A stretch of 64,000 nt of DNA from Candidatus Acetatifactor stercoripullorum (GCA_019114005.1 DXGH01000051.1:20853-84852), one strand, 5' to 3'; positions 43,893 through 52,681 are shown, counted from the stretch's first letter. The notes: generated by a model from the sequence alone, not told the origin. Numbers and translations: made by a program.

Positions 43893-44819
43893 TTAGAAAA
43901 GAGCGCTGTCCTTATCAATTTTGGACACCACAAGATTGGCGGCCAGAATAAAGATAAATCCCAGCACGGACTGCAGAAAGCCCGCCGCAGTGGAGCGTCC
44001 GATATCGTTTAGCTGAAGCAGGGCCCTGTATACATAGGTATCGATGGTCTGAGTGGTATTGTATAAAAGTCCGCTGTTCATGGGCACCTGATAAAACAGG
44101 CCAAAATCGGAATAGCAGATCCGGCCTACCGCCATCAGCACCAGCGTGATGACAGTTGTTTTCAAGGCGGGGAGGGTGATATAGCGGATCTGGGAAAGAA
44201 TTCCCGCGCCATCCACCACGGCCGCTTCGTAATAGGTTTTATCGATGCCAATCAGCGTGGAATAGTACAGGATGGAATTGTAGCCGAAGGTCATCCACAG
44301 ATAGACGATGACGAGTATGACCGGCCAGTATTTGGCCTCGCTGTACCAGCTGATGCTGTCCATTCCCAAAAGGGGAAGCAGCGTATTGTTTACAAAGCCG
44401 TTGCTCCCGCTTAAAAAGGCGTACACAATATAGCTGATAATCACTGTGGACAAAAGAAAGGGAATCAGGATAACAACCTGGCTGAATTTCTTGAAAAATT
44501 TGTTCCGGATACAGTCCAGCGCAACGGCCGTAAAAATTGCCATGATATTCCCAAAAACAATAAACGCCAGGTTATAAAGTATGGTGTTGCGGAAAAAAAT
44601 AAAAGCGTCCTTTGTGCTGAACAGATATTTAAAATTGGATAGTCCTGTCCAAGGGCTTTCAAAAATGCCTACGGCGTAGTTTACTTTTTTAAAGGCCAGC
44701 ACCAGCCCCGCCATAGGCATATAATTGTTGATAAACAGGTAAACAATGCCGGGGAGAAGCATTATGTACAAGGGAAGAAAACGTTTCATTCTGACCAGGG
44801 TCCTTTTTTTTCTTTTCAT
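43893..44819 (-). CDS. LplB-type sugar ABC transporter permease
   Basis: Partner permease, 308 residues with six hydrophobic segments. It begins with the basic MKRKKRTLVRMKRFLPLYIM anchor; the coupling loop is YYEAAVVDGAGILSQIRYITLPALK. First gene of the minus-strand operon, reading away from the solute-binding protein gene across a 299-bp regulatory region. AGGAG lies 13 nt before ATG 44819, somewhat distant. Confidence 0.92.
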   Translation of the reverse strand: MKRKKRTLVRMKRFLPLYIMLLPGIVYLFINNYMPMAGLVLAFKKVNYAVGIFESPWTGLSNFKYLFSTKDAFIFFRNTILYNLAFIVFGNIMAIFTAVALDCIRNKFFKKFSQVVILIPFLLSTVIISYIVYAFLSGSNGFVNNTLLPLLGMDSISWYSEAKYWPVILVIVYLWMTFGYNSILYYSTLIGIDKTYYEAAVVDGAGILSQIRYITLPALKTTVITLVLMAVGRICYSDFGLFYQVPMNSGLLYNTTQTIDTYVYRALLQLNDIGRSTAAGFLQSVLGFIFILAANLVVSKIDKDSALF

Positions 44820-44876
44820 GGGATCAGAAAATCTCCTTTCGCTGATTTTTGATGGTTCTTCTGAAGTACTAAAATC

Positions 44877-44938
44877 ACAATAGCATCAAAATGTACAATA
44901 CAGCTATCATTTTTCTGAAATAATATGTCATTTTTCTG
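44877..44938 (-). promoter_or_regulatory. activator repeats and -10 box for the permease/phosphorylase operon
   Basis: CATTTTTCTG occurs at 44908-44917 and again at 44929-44938, exactly 21 bp apart. Read on the minus strand the inner copy is CAGAAAAATGATAG; 25 nt from its ATAG is TATTGT (44877-44882), a good -10 box. No -35 box is recognisable, as expected for an AraC-activated promoter. Confidence 0.65.
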
Positions 44939-45000
44939 CTCAGTCACAGAGAAATAAATATAAAAAGGATAAAAGGCACAATTAAAAAAGCATAATTGTT

Positions 45001-45061
45001 AGAAATGTGACGATTTATGACAGAAAAGTGATAGAGGGATACAAAAGGGCTCTGTTAGGAT
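45001..45061 (+). promoter_or_regulatory. activator repeats and -10 box for the solute-binding-protein operon
   Basis: AGAAATGTGA at 45001 and AGAAAAGTGATAG at 45022 lie 21 bp apart in the opposite orientation to the pair at 44908-44938. Counting 25 nt from the ATAG again lands on a -10-like box, TAGGAT at 45056-45061. Geometry is the mirror image of the other side. Confidence 0.65.
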
Positions 45062-45118
45062 AAGGTTACAAAACAAAAACGCCAAAGGGCGGAGAAAATT
45101 CAAAAAGGAGGAAAAACT

Positions 45119-46675
45119 ATGAGAAAGAAACTGGTATCGCTTCTGCTGGCCGTATCGACTGCAGCTATGCTGCTTGCGGGATGCGGAGCGCAGGAACAGG
45201 AGGATAGCACAGCATCCAGCCAGCGAGCCTCGTCTGAACAGCAGGAGAGCAGTCCCGCGTCAGAGACGCAGACGGAGGATGGAGAATATCCGGTAATCCG
45301 GATGGGATATTTGATTGTGGGAGATGTGTCTTTAGAGACAGAAATCGAGGAACGTCTCAATGAGATTTTAAGGGAAAAGGCGGGAGCTGAGGTGGATCTG
45401 ATCGGAATTGAATTTGGAAATCTTTCCACCCAGATGAACCTGATGCTTACCGGAGGAGATACTGCGCTGGATTTATTTAACTCCTTCTGGTATACCTCTG
45501 AAAGCAATTTGGTAGCCAATGGACAGGTAATTGCCCTGGATGAGCTTATGGAGTCGGACGGCGCCGACATTCTGGCACAGTACGAGGGCTATGAGGAGTA
45601 CCTTGACTGCGCCAGAATCGACGGACAGCTATACGGCATTCCAAGTATCTATGCCTGGAGCTGTGAAAACCTGTATCTTGTATCCACGGAAGCTTCTGAT
45701 GCGGCCGGGATCGATTGGAGCCAGGTAAACGATCTGGATACCCTGACAGACGCAATGATTCAGATGAAGGAGGCGTCCCCTGATAAATACTTTATTCCCG
45801 GTTCCACACAGACCTATTGGATTCCCAAGGATATCGACTATCTGGGAGACACCAACTTCCTGGGAGTTTTGACGGACCCTACCAACAGCACCACAGTGGA
45901 AAACTATTATGAATCTGAATATTTCCTGGATTTTCTGGAGCATGTAAAGCAGTGGAAGGAGGCGGGACTGATCAGCCCGGATCCCATGAGCAATACAGAC
46001 GCTACTCTGGTGAATCTGCAGTACGGTGTGGTGGACGGCACACCCGGCTATAACTGGGATACGGAAGTGGGGCGCAGAAATTCAGAAGTAAACTATGGCG
46101 TAGAGCTGTATGGAACAGCTTTGTCAAAGCCTCTGGCAACCAGCGGAGATGTGACCACCTATATGTGGCATATCAGCAGCTTCTGTGAGGATCCGGCGGC
46201 TGCCATGAGAGTTTTGAACGTGCTGTATTCCGACGTGGAAGCCGCACAGCTGGTAGGCATGGGAATTGAAGGGAAAAACTATGTTTTAGATGAGAACGGG
46301 CAGATGACCTTCCCCGAGGGAAAGACCCTGTGGGATGCAGGCTGGGGATGCTCCGGCTCTGCATTGTGGCCCAACATTACGCTTTGCAAAACCTGGTATT
46401 ATGAGCCTGTGGATGTGTATGAGCAGATGAAGGAAAAGAATGCCTCTGCGGAGAAATCACTGGCTCTTGGCTTCCAGTTTGACTCCACGCCCGTGGCGGA
46501 TCAGATGGCGGCCTGTGCAAACGTAGTCGCCCAGTATTACCTGCCGTTAATCAATGCGGAGGCCGATATCGACACAACGCTTCCCGTATTCCAGGAGCAG
46601 CTAAAGAGCGCGGGCATTGACGAAATCATTGCCGAAAAGCAAAGACAGCTTGACGAATGGCTGGCTTCTAAGTAA
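45119..46675 (+). CDS. LplA-type sugar-binding lipoprotein
   Basis: Extracellular solute-binding subunit for the divergent LplBC permeases, 518 residues. The signal peptide MRKKLVSLLLAVSTAAMLLA is followed by the lipobox GC, then a Ser/Gln/Glu-rich linker (about 24-56) and a large bilobed binding domain (LNLMLTGGDTALDLFNSFWY-like segment, WGCSGSALWPNITLCKTW near the end). AAGGAGG precedes the ATG. Family 1 members bind oligosaccharides; the ligand is unknown. A 13-bp hairpin follows the gene. Confidence 0.9.
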   Translation: MRKKLVSLLLAVSTAAMLLAGCGAQEQEDSTASSQRASSEQQESSPASETQTEDGEYPVIRMGYLIVGDVSLETEIEERLNEILREKAGAEVDLIGIEFGNLSTQMNLMLTGGDTALDLFNSFWYTSESNLVANGQVIALDELMESDGADILAQYEGYEEYLDCARIDGQLYGIPSIYAWSCENLYLVSTEASDAAGIDWSQVNDLDTLTDAMIQMKEASPDKYFIPGSTQTYWIPKDIDYLGDTNFLGVLTDPTNSTTVENYYESEYFLDFLEHVKQWKEAGLISPDPMSNTDATLVNLQYGVVDGTPGYNWDTEVGRRNSEVNYGVELYGTALSKPLATSGDVTTYMWHISSFCEDPAAAMRVLNVLYSDVEAAQLVGMGIEGKNYVLDENGQMTFPEGKTLWDAGWGCSGSALWPNITLCKTWYYEPVDVYEQMKEKNASAEKSLALGFQFDSTPVADQMAACANVVAQYYLPLINAEADIDTTLPVFQEQLKSAGIDEIIAEKQRQLDEWLASK

Positions 46676-46692
46676 AGAATGTAAAAGCAGGC

Positions 46693-46721
46693 ACAGCGGA
46701 AAAGGCAACCTTTTCCGCTGT
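46693..46721 (+). other. strong hairpin between the lipoprotein and MFS genes
   Basis: ACAGCGGAAAAGG and CCTTTTCCGCTGT form a perfect 13-bp stem with a 3-nt loop, but no T-tract follows. It is more likely an mRNA-stabilising or partial-attenuation hairpin that sets higher expression of the binding protein than of the downstream enzymes. Confidence 0.6.
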
Positions 46722-46770
46722 ACTGAATATGAAACAACGGAATATGGAAACAAGGGAGGCTTAAGAGAAC

Positions 46771-47952
46771 GTGTCAAAAAAAGAAACTCTATGGAACCGC
46801 CATTACGTTATGGTGCTTACCATCAATATTCTAAATGCCTTTTCCTTTTACATGATTTCCAACATATTGTCCAGCTATTTGGTGGATATCGGAATCAGCA
46901 TCGCCCTTGCGGGCTTTGTGGTAGGTCTTTTTTCGCTGACCTCTCTTTGCTTCAGGCCCTTCAGCGGCCTGATGTCGGACAGACTCAATAATGTGACTTT
47001 GTTAAAATGGAGCAATGTGCTTCTGGGAATCGGTCTTTTGGGCTTTACCGTGGTTACCAGACTGCCTCTCATCATTTTGTTCCGCATTATCAATGGAATT
47101 GGCTTTGCCATAGGGGGTACTGTGCAGATTTCCCTGGCGTCAAAGTATATTCCCGACGGAAGGATGGGAGAGGGCATCGGCTACCTGGGACTTGGGATGG
47201 TGGCCGGCTCCGCAGTTGCCCCTGGTATTGGATTGGCTATTTCAGATTATGTGGGAATGCGGGCGACCTTTCTTCTGGCGGCAGCTCTGGCGGCAGCAGC
47301 TTTTGTGATACTGTGCCTGTTCAAAGAGGATGCGGCGCCAAAGAGGGATCTGGTAAAAAAGGAAAAGAAAAAAATACGGTTAAACGATATTATTGCGCCC
47401 AAGGCCCTGCCGTTTACGGTGATGGCAGGAAGCTATTCTTTGATCAACGGAATCATCGCTTCTTATCTTGTCTTATATACCCAGGAGCTGGGAATCCCCC
47501 AGATCAGTATTTATTTTACAGTATGCGCAGCGGCGCTGTTTTTGATGCGGCCCGTTTCGGGAAAACTGATGGACAAAAAAGGGATCAGAATCACCGTGAT
47601 TCCGGGAATGCTCTTGACAGCCAGCTCCATGTTTATACTGGGAAGAGTGGGAACACTGCCCCTTGTCCTTTTGACCGGAGTGATCCGTTCCCTGGGACAG
47701 GGAGCCGCCCAGCCCTCTCTGCAGGCCGGATGTATTCAGAGGGTGGGCTTAAAGCAGAGCGGCGTGGCCACCAGCACCTATTACCTGGGCGGAGATATCT
47801 GCCAGGGGCTTGGACCCATGGCGGGCGGCCTGATCGTGGGACATATTGCAGGACTTGCAGGCTATAGAGTGGTATTTGACTTATGCGGCATTATCATGCT
47901 GTGCGCGCTGGTCTATTTTATATTTTACACTAGAAAACGGAATGGAGATTAA
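46771..47952 (+). CDS. MFS transporter
   Basis: A 393-residue major-facilitator carrier with about 12 membrane segments. The first half has FVVGLFSLTSLCFRPFSGLMSDRLNN (the motif A loop between TM2 and TM3), repeated as FLMRPVSGKLMDKKG in the second half. It may export a by-product of the pathway (for example the acyl acid released by the esterases) or import a second substrate. The start is GTG 46771 with GGGAGG 11 nt upstream; ATG 46792 is an alternative. The next gene starts 1 nt after its stop. Confidence 0.85.
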   Translation: MSKKETLWNRHYVMVLTINILNAFSFYMISNILSSYLVDIGISIALAGFVVGLFSLTSLCFRPFSGLMSDRLNNVTLLKWSNVLLGIGLLGFTVVTRLPLIILFRIINGIGFAIGGTVQISLASKYIPDGRMGEGIGYLGLGMVAGSAVAPGIGLAISDYVGMRATFLLAAALAAAAFVILCLFKEDAAPKRDLVKKEKKKIRLNDIIAPKALPFTVMAGSYSLINGIIASYLVLYTQELGIPQISIYFTVCAAALFLMRPVSGKLMDKKGIRITVIPGMLLTASSMFILGRVGTLPLVLLTGVIRSLGQGAAQPSLQAGCIQRVGLKQSGVATSTYYLGGDICQGLGPMAGGLIVGHIAGLAGYRVVFDLCGIIMLCALVYFIFYTRKRNGD

Positions 47953-47953
47953 T

Positions 47954-49474
47954 ATGGACAATCGATTTTTGTTAGAAAGAATCAGCCCGGAGGAGGCGGG
48001 AATCTCCAGCAGCCAGGTTGCCTTATGCCTAAAAAGCCTCATGCACGGGCGCACTGAAATGAATGGGTTTATGGCTGCGAAGGACGGGAAGGTTTTTGCC
48101 GAAGCCTGGTGGAAGCCCTATGGGCCAGAACTGGTGCACAGCAACCATTCCTTTGGAAAAAGCTATACGGCCACAGCCATTGGGATTGCCCTGGGAGAGG
48201 GGAAGCTTTCCCTGGATGAAAAAATGACGGATATTTTCGCGGAGGAAATCCGGGAAAGGAAAATTCAGGTTTCGGAGCTTGCAAAAAAGATAACGCTGCG
48301 TCATGTATTGTCCATGAGCAGCGGACACGAAAAGCATCCTCCTGTGACGGAGGACTGGATCGGAGATTACTTTAAAACCCCTGTGATCTATGAGCCGGGA
48401 ACCAGGTTTTTGTATAATTCCTCCGGTTCCTTCCTTTTGGGGGCAGTGATCAAAAAAAAGACAGGGCAGAATCTGAAAGAATATCTGACCCCCAGACTGT
48501 TTGATAAAATCGGAATCGATGCAGGGCGGTTTGTGTGGCTTAAGTTTCATAACGGAATTGACGCAGAGCCGGGAACCTTTGCCACAACGGAGGATAATCT
48601 GCGTCTTGCAATGCTTTACTGCAACGGAGGAAGCTGGAAGGGAGAGCAGCTTCTGCCTTCAGAATTTGTGAAGGAGGCTCTGTCCGTACAGATAGAAAAC
48701 CCCTATGCCCCGGAGCAAAAGGACGGAAGATGCGGGTACGGCTATCAACTTTGGGCCTGCAGCAGGCCGGGCGTGTACCGCTTTGACGGAGGCCAGGGGC
48801 AGTACGGGATCATCTGGCCCGAGAAGGGGGTGGTGGTTTCCATCCACGAGGGAGCCATGATGCCCTACGGCCCCCAGGCCACATTGGATACAGTCTATGA
48901 GTGTCTGCTTGACCATATAAAGGACGAGCCCCTTCCCAAAAATAAAGCAGAGTGGCAGAGCCTTTTGGAAATGGAGGAGAAGCTGGCCATTTCTGCGGAT
49001 GAGGTAAATGTGCCCTCCGTAAAGGAAAATCTTACGGGAAAGTACAGAGTAACCGAAGGAACGCCAGATCCCTGGATGTCTATAGCGCCTCCCGGGGGCG
49101 AGGATTTCTTCCGGCTGTTCCGCACTGAATATGAGCAAGGGGGCATGAAGGAATTTGAGCTTGTGGTATGCGATGAGGAGTGCATTTTCACCGTAGACAA
49201 AAAGGCAGCGTTTACTGCTTCTTTGGATGGAATCTGGAGAAGGAGGGAAGTTGAGAACGTATTTCCCGGACTGCGTGATTATTGTGCTACGGCCCGCTAT
49301 ATCAATGCCTATACGCTGGAAATTACCATCCACTGGCTTAACAGCTGGGCGGAAACGAAGCTTCGGTTTGAATGGCAGCGGGAGAAAATGTATCTGACTG
49401 TGATGAAGCTGAGACTGAATGAAGAGGATAACTGGCTGGTAAGCCACGGGCAGGCTGAAAAGGTCACTGCCTAG
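47954..49474 (+). CDS. beta-lactamase-fold serine hydrolase with C-terminal domain
   Basis: 506 residues, without signal peptide. The N-terminal class C beta-lactamase domain has the SxxK motif SFGK in SNHSFGKSYTATAIGIAL, a tyrosine-containing YNSSGSFLLGAVI (Y-x-S, the YxN position) and DGGQGQYGIIW near the third motif. A C-terminal domain of about 130 residues is beta-rich, possibly lipocalin-like. Likely an esterase or transesterase acting on the imported compound. ATG 47954 has GGAG just upstream inside the MFS gene, showing tight coupling. Confidence 0.85.
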   Translation: MDNRFLLERISPEEAGISSSQVALCLKSLMHGRTEMNGFMAAKDGKVFAEAWWKPYGPELVHSNHSFGKSYTATAIGIALGEGKLSLDEKMTDIFAEEIRERKIQVSELAKKITLRHVLSMSSGHEKHPPVTEDWIGDYFKTPVIYEPGTRFLYNSSGSFLLGAVIKKKTGQNLKEYLTPRLFDKIGIDAGRFVWLKFHNGIDAEPGTFATTEDNLRLAMLYCNGGSWKGEQLLPSEFVKEALSVQIENPYAPEQKDGRCGYGYQLWACSRPGVYRFDGGQGQYGIIWPEKGVVVSIHEGAMMPYGPQATLDTVYECLLDHIKDEPLPKNKAEWQSLLEMEEKLAISADEVNVPSVKENLTGKYRVTEGTPDPWMSIAPPGGEDFFRLFRTEYEQGGMKEFELVVCDEECIFTVDKKAAFTASLDGIWRRREVENVFPGLRDYCATARYINAYTLEITIHWLNSWAETKLRFEWQREKMYLTVMKLRLNEEDNWLVSHGQAEKVTA

Positions 49475-49495
49475 GCGCCTCGGAATGGAGGAAAA

Positions 49496-51043
49496 ATGGA
49501 ACATAATACGGAACATAAAATTTTCATACTGCCCGGCGAGCCCAACGATGCCAACAGGGAATATCTTCCGGAGGCGATCAAGGGAAGTAATATGGTGGTA
49601 AATGAAAATGGGAATAATTCCCAGGTGTATCCGCCTGGGTTAAAGGAATACAAAGGCTGTCTGGCAGACGGCGTGGAGGATGTGTGGTATGAATATGTGC
49701 CCGCTTCCTATCAGCCCCACAAAAAAACGCCCCTTGTAGTGTCCATGCACGGGGGTCTGATGACGGGCTGGGGGCAGGCGATCTACACCTCCTGGACTCT
49801 GGTGGCGGACAGGGAGGGCTTTATCGTGGTGTTTCCAAACGCCCATAAGAACCGTATGTGGATGATTGAGTGCGACCCCGAAAAGGTGGAGCTTATGATA
49901 AAGGGAATGCAGGGAGTGCCTCCCTTAAATCCCCCGGAGGGCTCTGTGGAGGAATATCACGATGTGAAGGCAGCAGCCGCTTTGATTGCCCTGATGCAGA
50001 AAAAATACAATATTGACGAGGGCAGGATATTTATGCAGGGAATGTCCATGGGAAACGCCATGACCAGCCAGTTTGCCAGATATATGGGACATCTTCTGGC
50101 AGGCGCGGCAGGCTCCGGCTGTCCCACCAGTCTGAACCTGCTGTTTGACAAGGAAGGAAACCCCATAAACCGCGGGGGAGCCATGGATATCTGGCAGTCC
50201 CGCCTGGAATGGGACAAGGTGCCGCCTCATTACGGAGCGGACGACCACGATACCGTTTTGGGGAACTGCAGATATTGGAATCTGGTCAACGGCTGCAGGG
50301 GACTTCCCAAAATCAAAATAGAAGGGGAAAACAATTACGCCTTCTGGTCAGGAGAAAAGGCGGATATGGTGCTGCGGGATGTGAGAAACAGAGATCACGG
50401 ACAGACCTTTGACGATGCACAGTGGGTGTGGGATTACCTGTTTTCCGGCACGAGAAAGGAAAAGGATGGAACCATAGTCCATGAAAGGCCTTTGCTGGAA
50501 AGAGAGGGAGATCGTTTTGCCATTGCCGCAGCTTGGGGAAAAAGCAAAGCCTGGGTAAGCGGCAGAGTGGTTGACATGGGGGTGGAGGCAGTGAAATGGC
50601 AGAAGCTGAAATACCATGGACTCAACGGCGATTCCATTGTCCGGGGAGAATATTTATGCGTGCCCCTTTCCTTTGTGGCAGAAATCTTTCAGGCAGAGTA
50701 TGAGGAGCAGATGGAGGGAACGGTGGTTTACCTGAAAATGCCGGATGGAAAAACCCTTCAGTTTGCAAGGGGCTGTATAGGCTGCGTGATAGACAACAGA
50801 GTGGAAAGCATGCTCTGCGAGGCCCTGTACAGAAACGGCAGGCTCTATGTCTCCCTGGAATGGTTCTGCACCAGAGTGTGCGGGCTTAGAAGCTCGTCCT
50901 ATGATCAGGTTTTGTATGTGACAGACCACGACGCGCAGCTTTCCAGATATATGGCATGGCTGCTGGAGGATATTTTAAAGGACGCGGACCGGCAGGATGA
51001 CGGTACTAAGGAAAAACAGGAGGGTATTTATGGCGCTGAATAA
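49496..51043 (+). CDS. PHB-depolymerase/feruloyl-esterase-like hydrolase with copper-amine-oxidase-N-like tail
   Basis: 515 residues. The hydrolase domain (about 60-330) has VVSMHGGLMTGWGQ for the oxyanion hole, nucleophile Ser184 in QGMSMGNAMTS and His in NRDHGQTFDDA. The C-terminal 150 residues resemble the copper amine oxidase N-terminal-like domain seen on Clostridial surface proteins: VPLSFVAEIFQAEYEEQM, TVVYLKMPDGKTLQFA, and NGRLYVSLEWFCTRVCGL. There is no signal peptide, which is odd for that tail. GGAGG precedes ATG 49496. Probably cleaves aryl or acyl esters of sugars. Confidence 0.8.
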   Translation: MEHNTEHKIFILPGEPNDANREYLPEAIKGSNMVVNENGNNSQVYPPGLKEYKGCLADGVEDVWYEYVPASYQPHKKTPLVVSMHGGLMTGWGQAIYTSWTLVADREGFIVVFPNAHKNRMWMIECDPEKVELMIKGMQGVPPLNPPEGSVEEYHDVKAAAALIALMQKKYNIDEGRIFMQGMSMGNAMTSQFARYMGHLLAGAAGSGCPTSLNLLFDKEGNPINRGGAMDIWQSRLEWDKVPPHYGADDHDTVLGNCRYWNLVNGCRGLPKIKIEGENNYAFWSGEKADMVLRDVRNRDHGQTFDDAQWVWDYLFSGTRKEKDGTIVHERPLLEREGDRFAIAAAWGKSKAWVSGRVVDMGVEAVKWQKLKYHGLNGDSIVRGEYLCVPLSFVAEIFQAEYEEQMEGTVVYLKMPDGKTLQFARGCIGCVIDNRVESMLCEALYRNGRLYVSLEWFCTRVCGLRSSSYDQVLYVTDHDAQLSRYMAWLLEDILKDADRQDDGTKEKQEGIYGAE

Positions 51044-51878
51044 AATTATTTACTTTTCTGAGCAGCTGAATATGAAAATGGGAGTCAATGTGATCATCCC
51101 GGAAAATAAGTGGGGATATTCCCTGGCGGAAAGGCCCATGGATTACAAATATCCAGTGATCTGGCTGCTGTGCGGAGGCGGCTTTGACTATTCGGACTGG
51201 CAGCGCTATACGGCGGTGGAGCTGTATGCCGCCCAGGCCGGCGTTGCGGTTGTAATGCCAAGCGCTTATTATTCCGGGTATATGGATACGATTCATGGGG
51301 ACTATCACTATTTTTCCCAGATTACCAGGGAGCTTCCGCCCTTTTTGCGCAGTCTGTTTCCGCTGTCGGACAAACGGGAGGACAACTTTGTAGCGGGCTT
51401 CTCCATGGGGGGATACGGAGCCTTCAAATGGGCCATGCAGCAGCCTCATATGTTTGCCGCCTGCGGCGTCTTTTCGGGACCTGTGGGCATTGTGCCCCGT
51501 ACGCCCACTGCGCTTAAGGACGATCAGATCGGGCTTAGGGAAAACGATACGGATCCGGCCCCGGAGGGCTTTAAAACCATGCTTGCCGTGTTTGGCTCTG
51601 CGAAGGACAGGAGAAATACTCCTGACGACAATTTGTATATGCTGGAGCAGCATCTGAAAAACAAAACAAAGCTGCCCCTGTTTTACATTTCAACGGGACA
51701 GGAGGATGCAGTGGCTGTGGACAATTACAAGCACGCAGACACCATGCACGAGATGGGCTTGGATTTTGTGGATATCAGAGACCATGGGAAGCATAACTGG
51801 GAGTACTGCAACCGGAAAATCGAAGAATTCATTCACTGGATTCCCCTTAAAAATGTGTTCAGAATGGAGGAAGAGTAA
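51030..51878 (+). CDS. EstA-type serine esterase
   Basis: A 282-residue alpha/beta hydrolase of the tributyrin-esterase/esterase D family. Nucleophile Ser125 lies in AGFSMGGYGAFKWAM, the Asp is in TGQEDAVAVD and the His in DHGKHNWEYCN. GGAGGG precedes ATG 51030, which overlaps the previous gene by 14 nt; the ATG at 50997 is less likely. Its stop overlaps the start of the next gene by 1 nt. It is clearly homologous to the 39561 esterase and to the inactive neighbour. Confidence 0.88.
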   Translation: MALNKIIYFSEQLNMKMGVNVIIPENKWGYSLAERPMDYKYPVIWLLCGGGFDYSDWQRYTAVELYAAQAGVAVVMPSAYYSGYMDTIHGDYHYFSQITRELPPFLRSLFPLSDKREDNFVAGFSMGGYGAFKWAMQQPHMFAACGVFSGPVGIVPRTPTALKDDQIGLRENDTDPAPEGFKTMLAVFGSAKDRRNTPDDNLYMLEQHLKNKTKLPLFYISTGQEDAVAVDNYKHADTMHEMGLDFVDIRDHGKHNWEYCNRKIEEFIHWIPLKNVFRMEEE

Positions 51879-52636
51879 TGGCATATATTGAATTGAATGC
51901 GTTGTCCGTCTGCCTGTCGGGCACCTTTGAAGCCTGCATATTTGCGCCGGAACCCAGGGTTCTTCAGCATGGGGAGGCCTTTCCGGTCCTATGGTATATT
52001 CCTGAGGACGGCGATTCTCCCTATGGAATATTAAAATACGCCAATTTTTTGGAAAAGCTTGCGGTGGAAAAGAAGCGCTTTGTCATAGCGCCCGCAGTCA
52101 GCCACGCACTTTGCACAGACATGGTCTGGGGCACCAAAAATGAAACCTTCCTGTCCAAGGAGTGTGTGGAAATTTTCCGCTTTCTGTATCCCTTAAGCAC
52201 CAAGCCGGAGGAAAATACGGTGATGGGAATCGGCACGGGGGCCTATGGGGCCTGCAAGCTGGCCTTGAACCATCCCGACGTGTTTGGCGCAGGAATCGCC
52301 ATCGAAGGAGAGCTGGATCTGGCGGCAAAATGTGAAAGACTGCAAAAAGACCGGGAAGAAGGAAAGGAAAGCTTCCCCTTCCAGTCGAGGGCATCTCTGG
52401 AAGCCATATTTGGGGACTTAAGCGCAGTGGCTGGCAGCAGAAACGACCTTTTTGCGGCGGCAGGACAATCTGCAGGAAAGCTTACTCTTTTGTGCGGCGA
52501 AGCCTCCCCTGTGTACCGGGAAAACGCAAGGCTTGCGGCTGTAAGTCAAAATATCAGCCTGGATGTGACCCAGGACGATGGGAATGGAAGATGCCCTGTG
52601 GAAAGGCAGCTTGAGAGATTTTGCAAAAATATTTGA
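51878..52636 (+). CDS. catalytically dead esterase paralogue
   Basis: A 252-residue homologue of the preceding esterase. Its nucleophile elbow reads MGIGTGAYGACKLAL against AGFSMGGYGAFKWAM, so the catalytic Ser is replaced by Gly119. The catalytic His block DHGKHNWEYCNRKIEEF is aligned with DDGNGRCPVERQLERF, where the His is missing. The reading frame is intact and tightly coupled to the active esterase (ATGA overlap), so this is not simple decay. A regulatory or carbohydrate-binding subunit of the active enzyme is a plausible role (inference). Confidence 0.8.
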   Translation: MAYIELNALSVCLSGTFEACIFAPEPRVLQHGEAFPVLWYIPEDGDSPYGILKYANFLEKLAVEKKRFVIAPAVSHALCTDMVWGTKNETFLSKECVEIFRFLYPLSTKPEENTVMGIGTGAYGACKLALNHPDVFGAGIAIEGELDLAAKCERLQKDREEGKESFPFQSRASLEAIFGDLSAVAGSRNDLFAAAGQSAGKLTLLCGEASPVYRENARLAAVSQNISLDVTQDDGNGRCPVERQLERFCKNI

Positions 52637-52643
52637 AAAAAAC

Positions 52644-52672
52644 TTGACAAAGTGATTTTGCAGGGGTAAGAT
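52644..52672 (+). promoter_or_regulatory. promoter of the Amt-PII gene
   Basis: TTGACA at 52644-52649, 17-nt spacer, TAAGAT at 52667-52672. The expected transcript start at about 52679 is immediately before a terminator hairpin. Confidence 0.75.
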
Positions 52673-52681
52673 TAACGCCAT

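Noticed and set aside
44881..44900. Classical sigma-A -35 box for the permease operon
   Set aside because: No TTGACA-like hexamer lies 16-18 nt before the -10 box at 44877; the direct repeats occupy that place.
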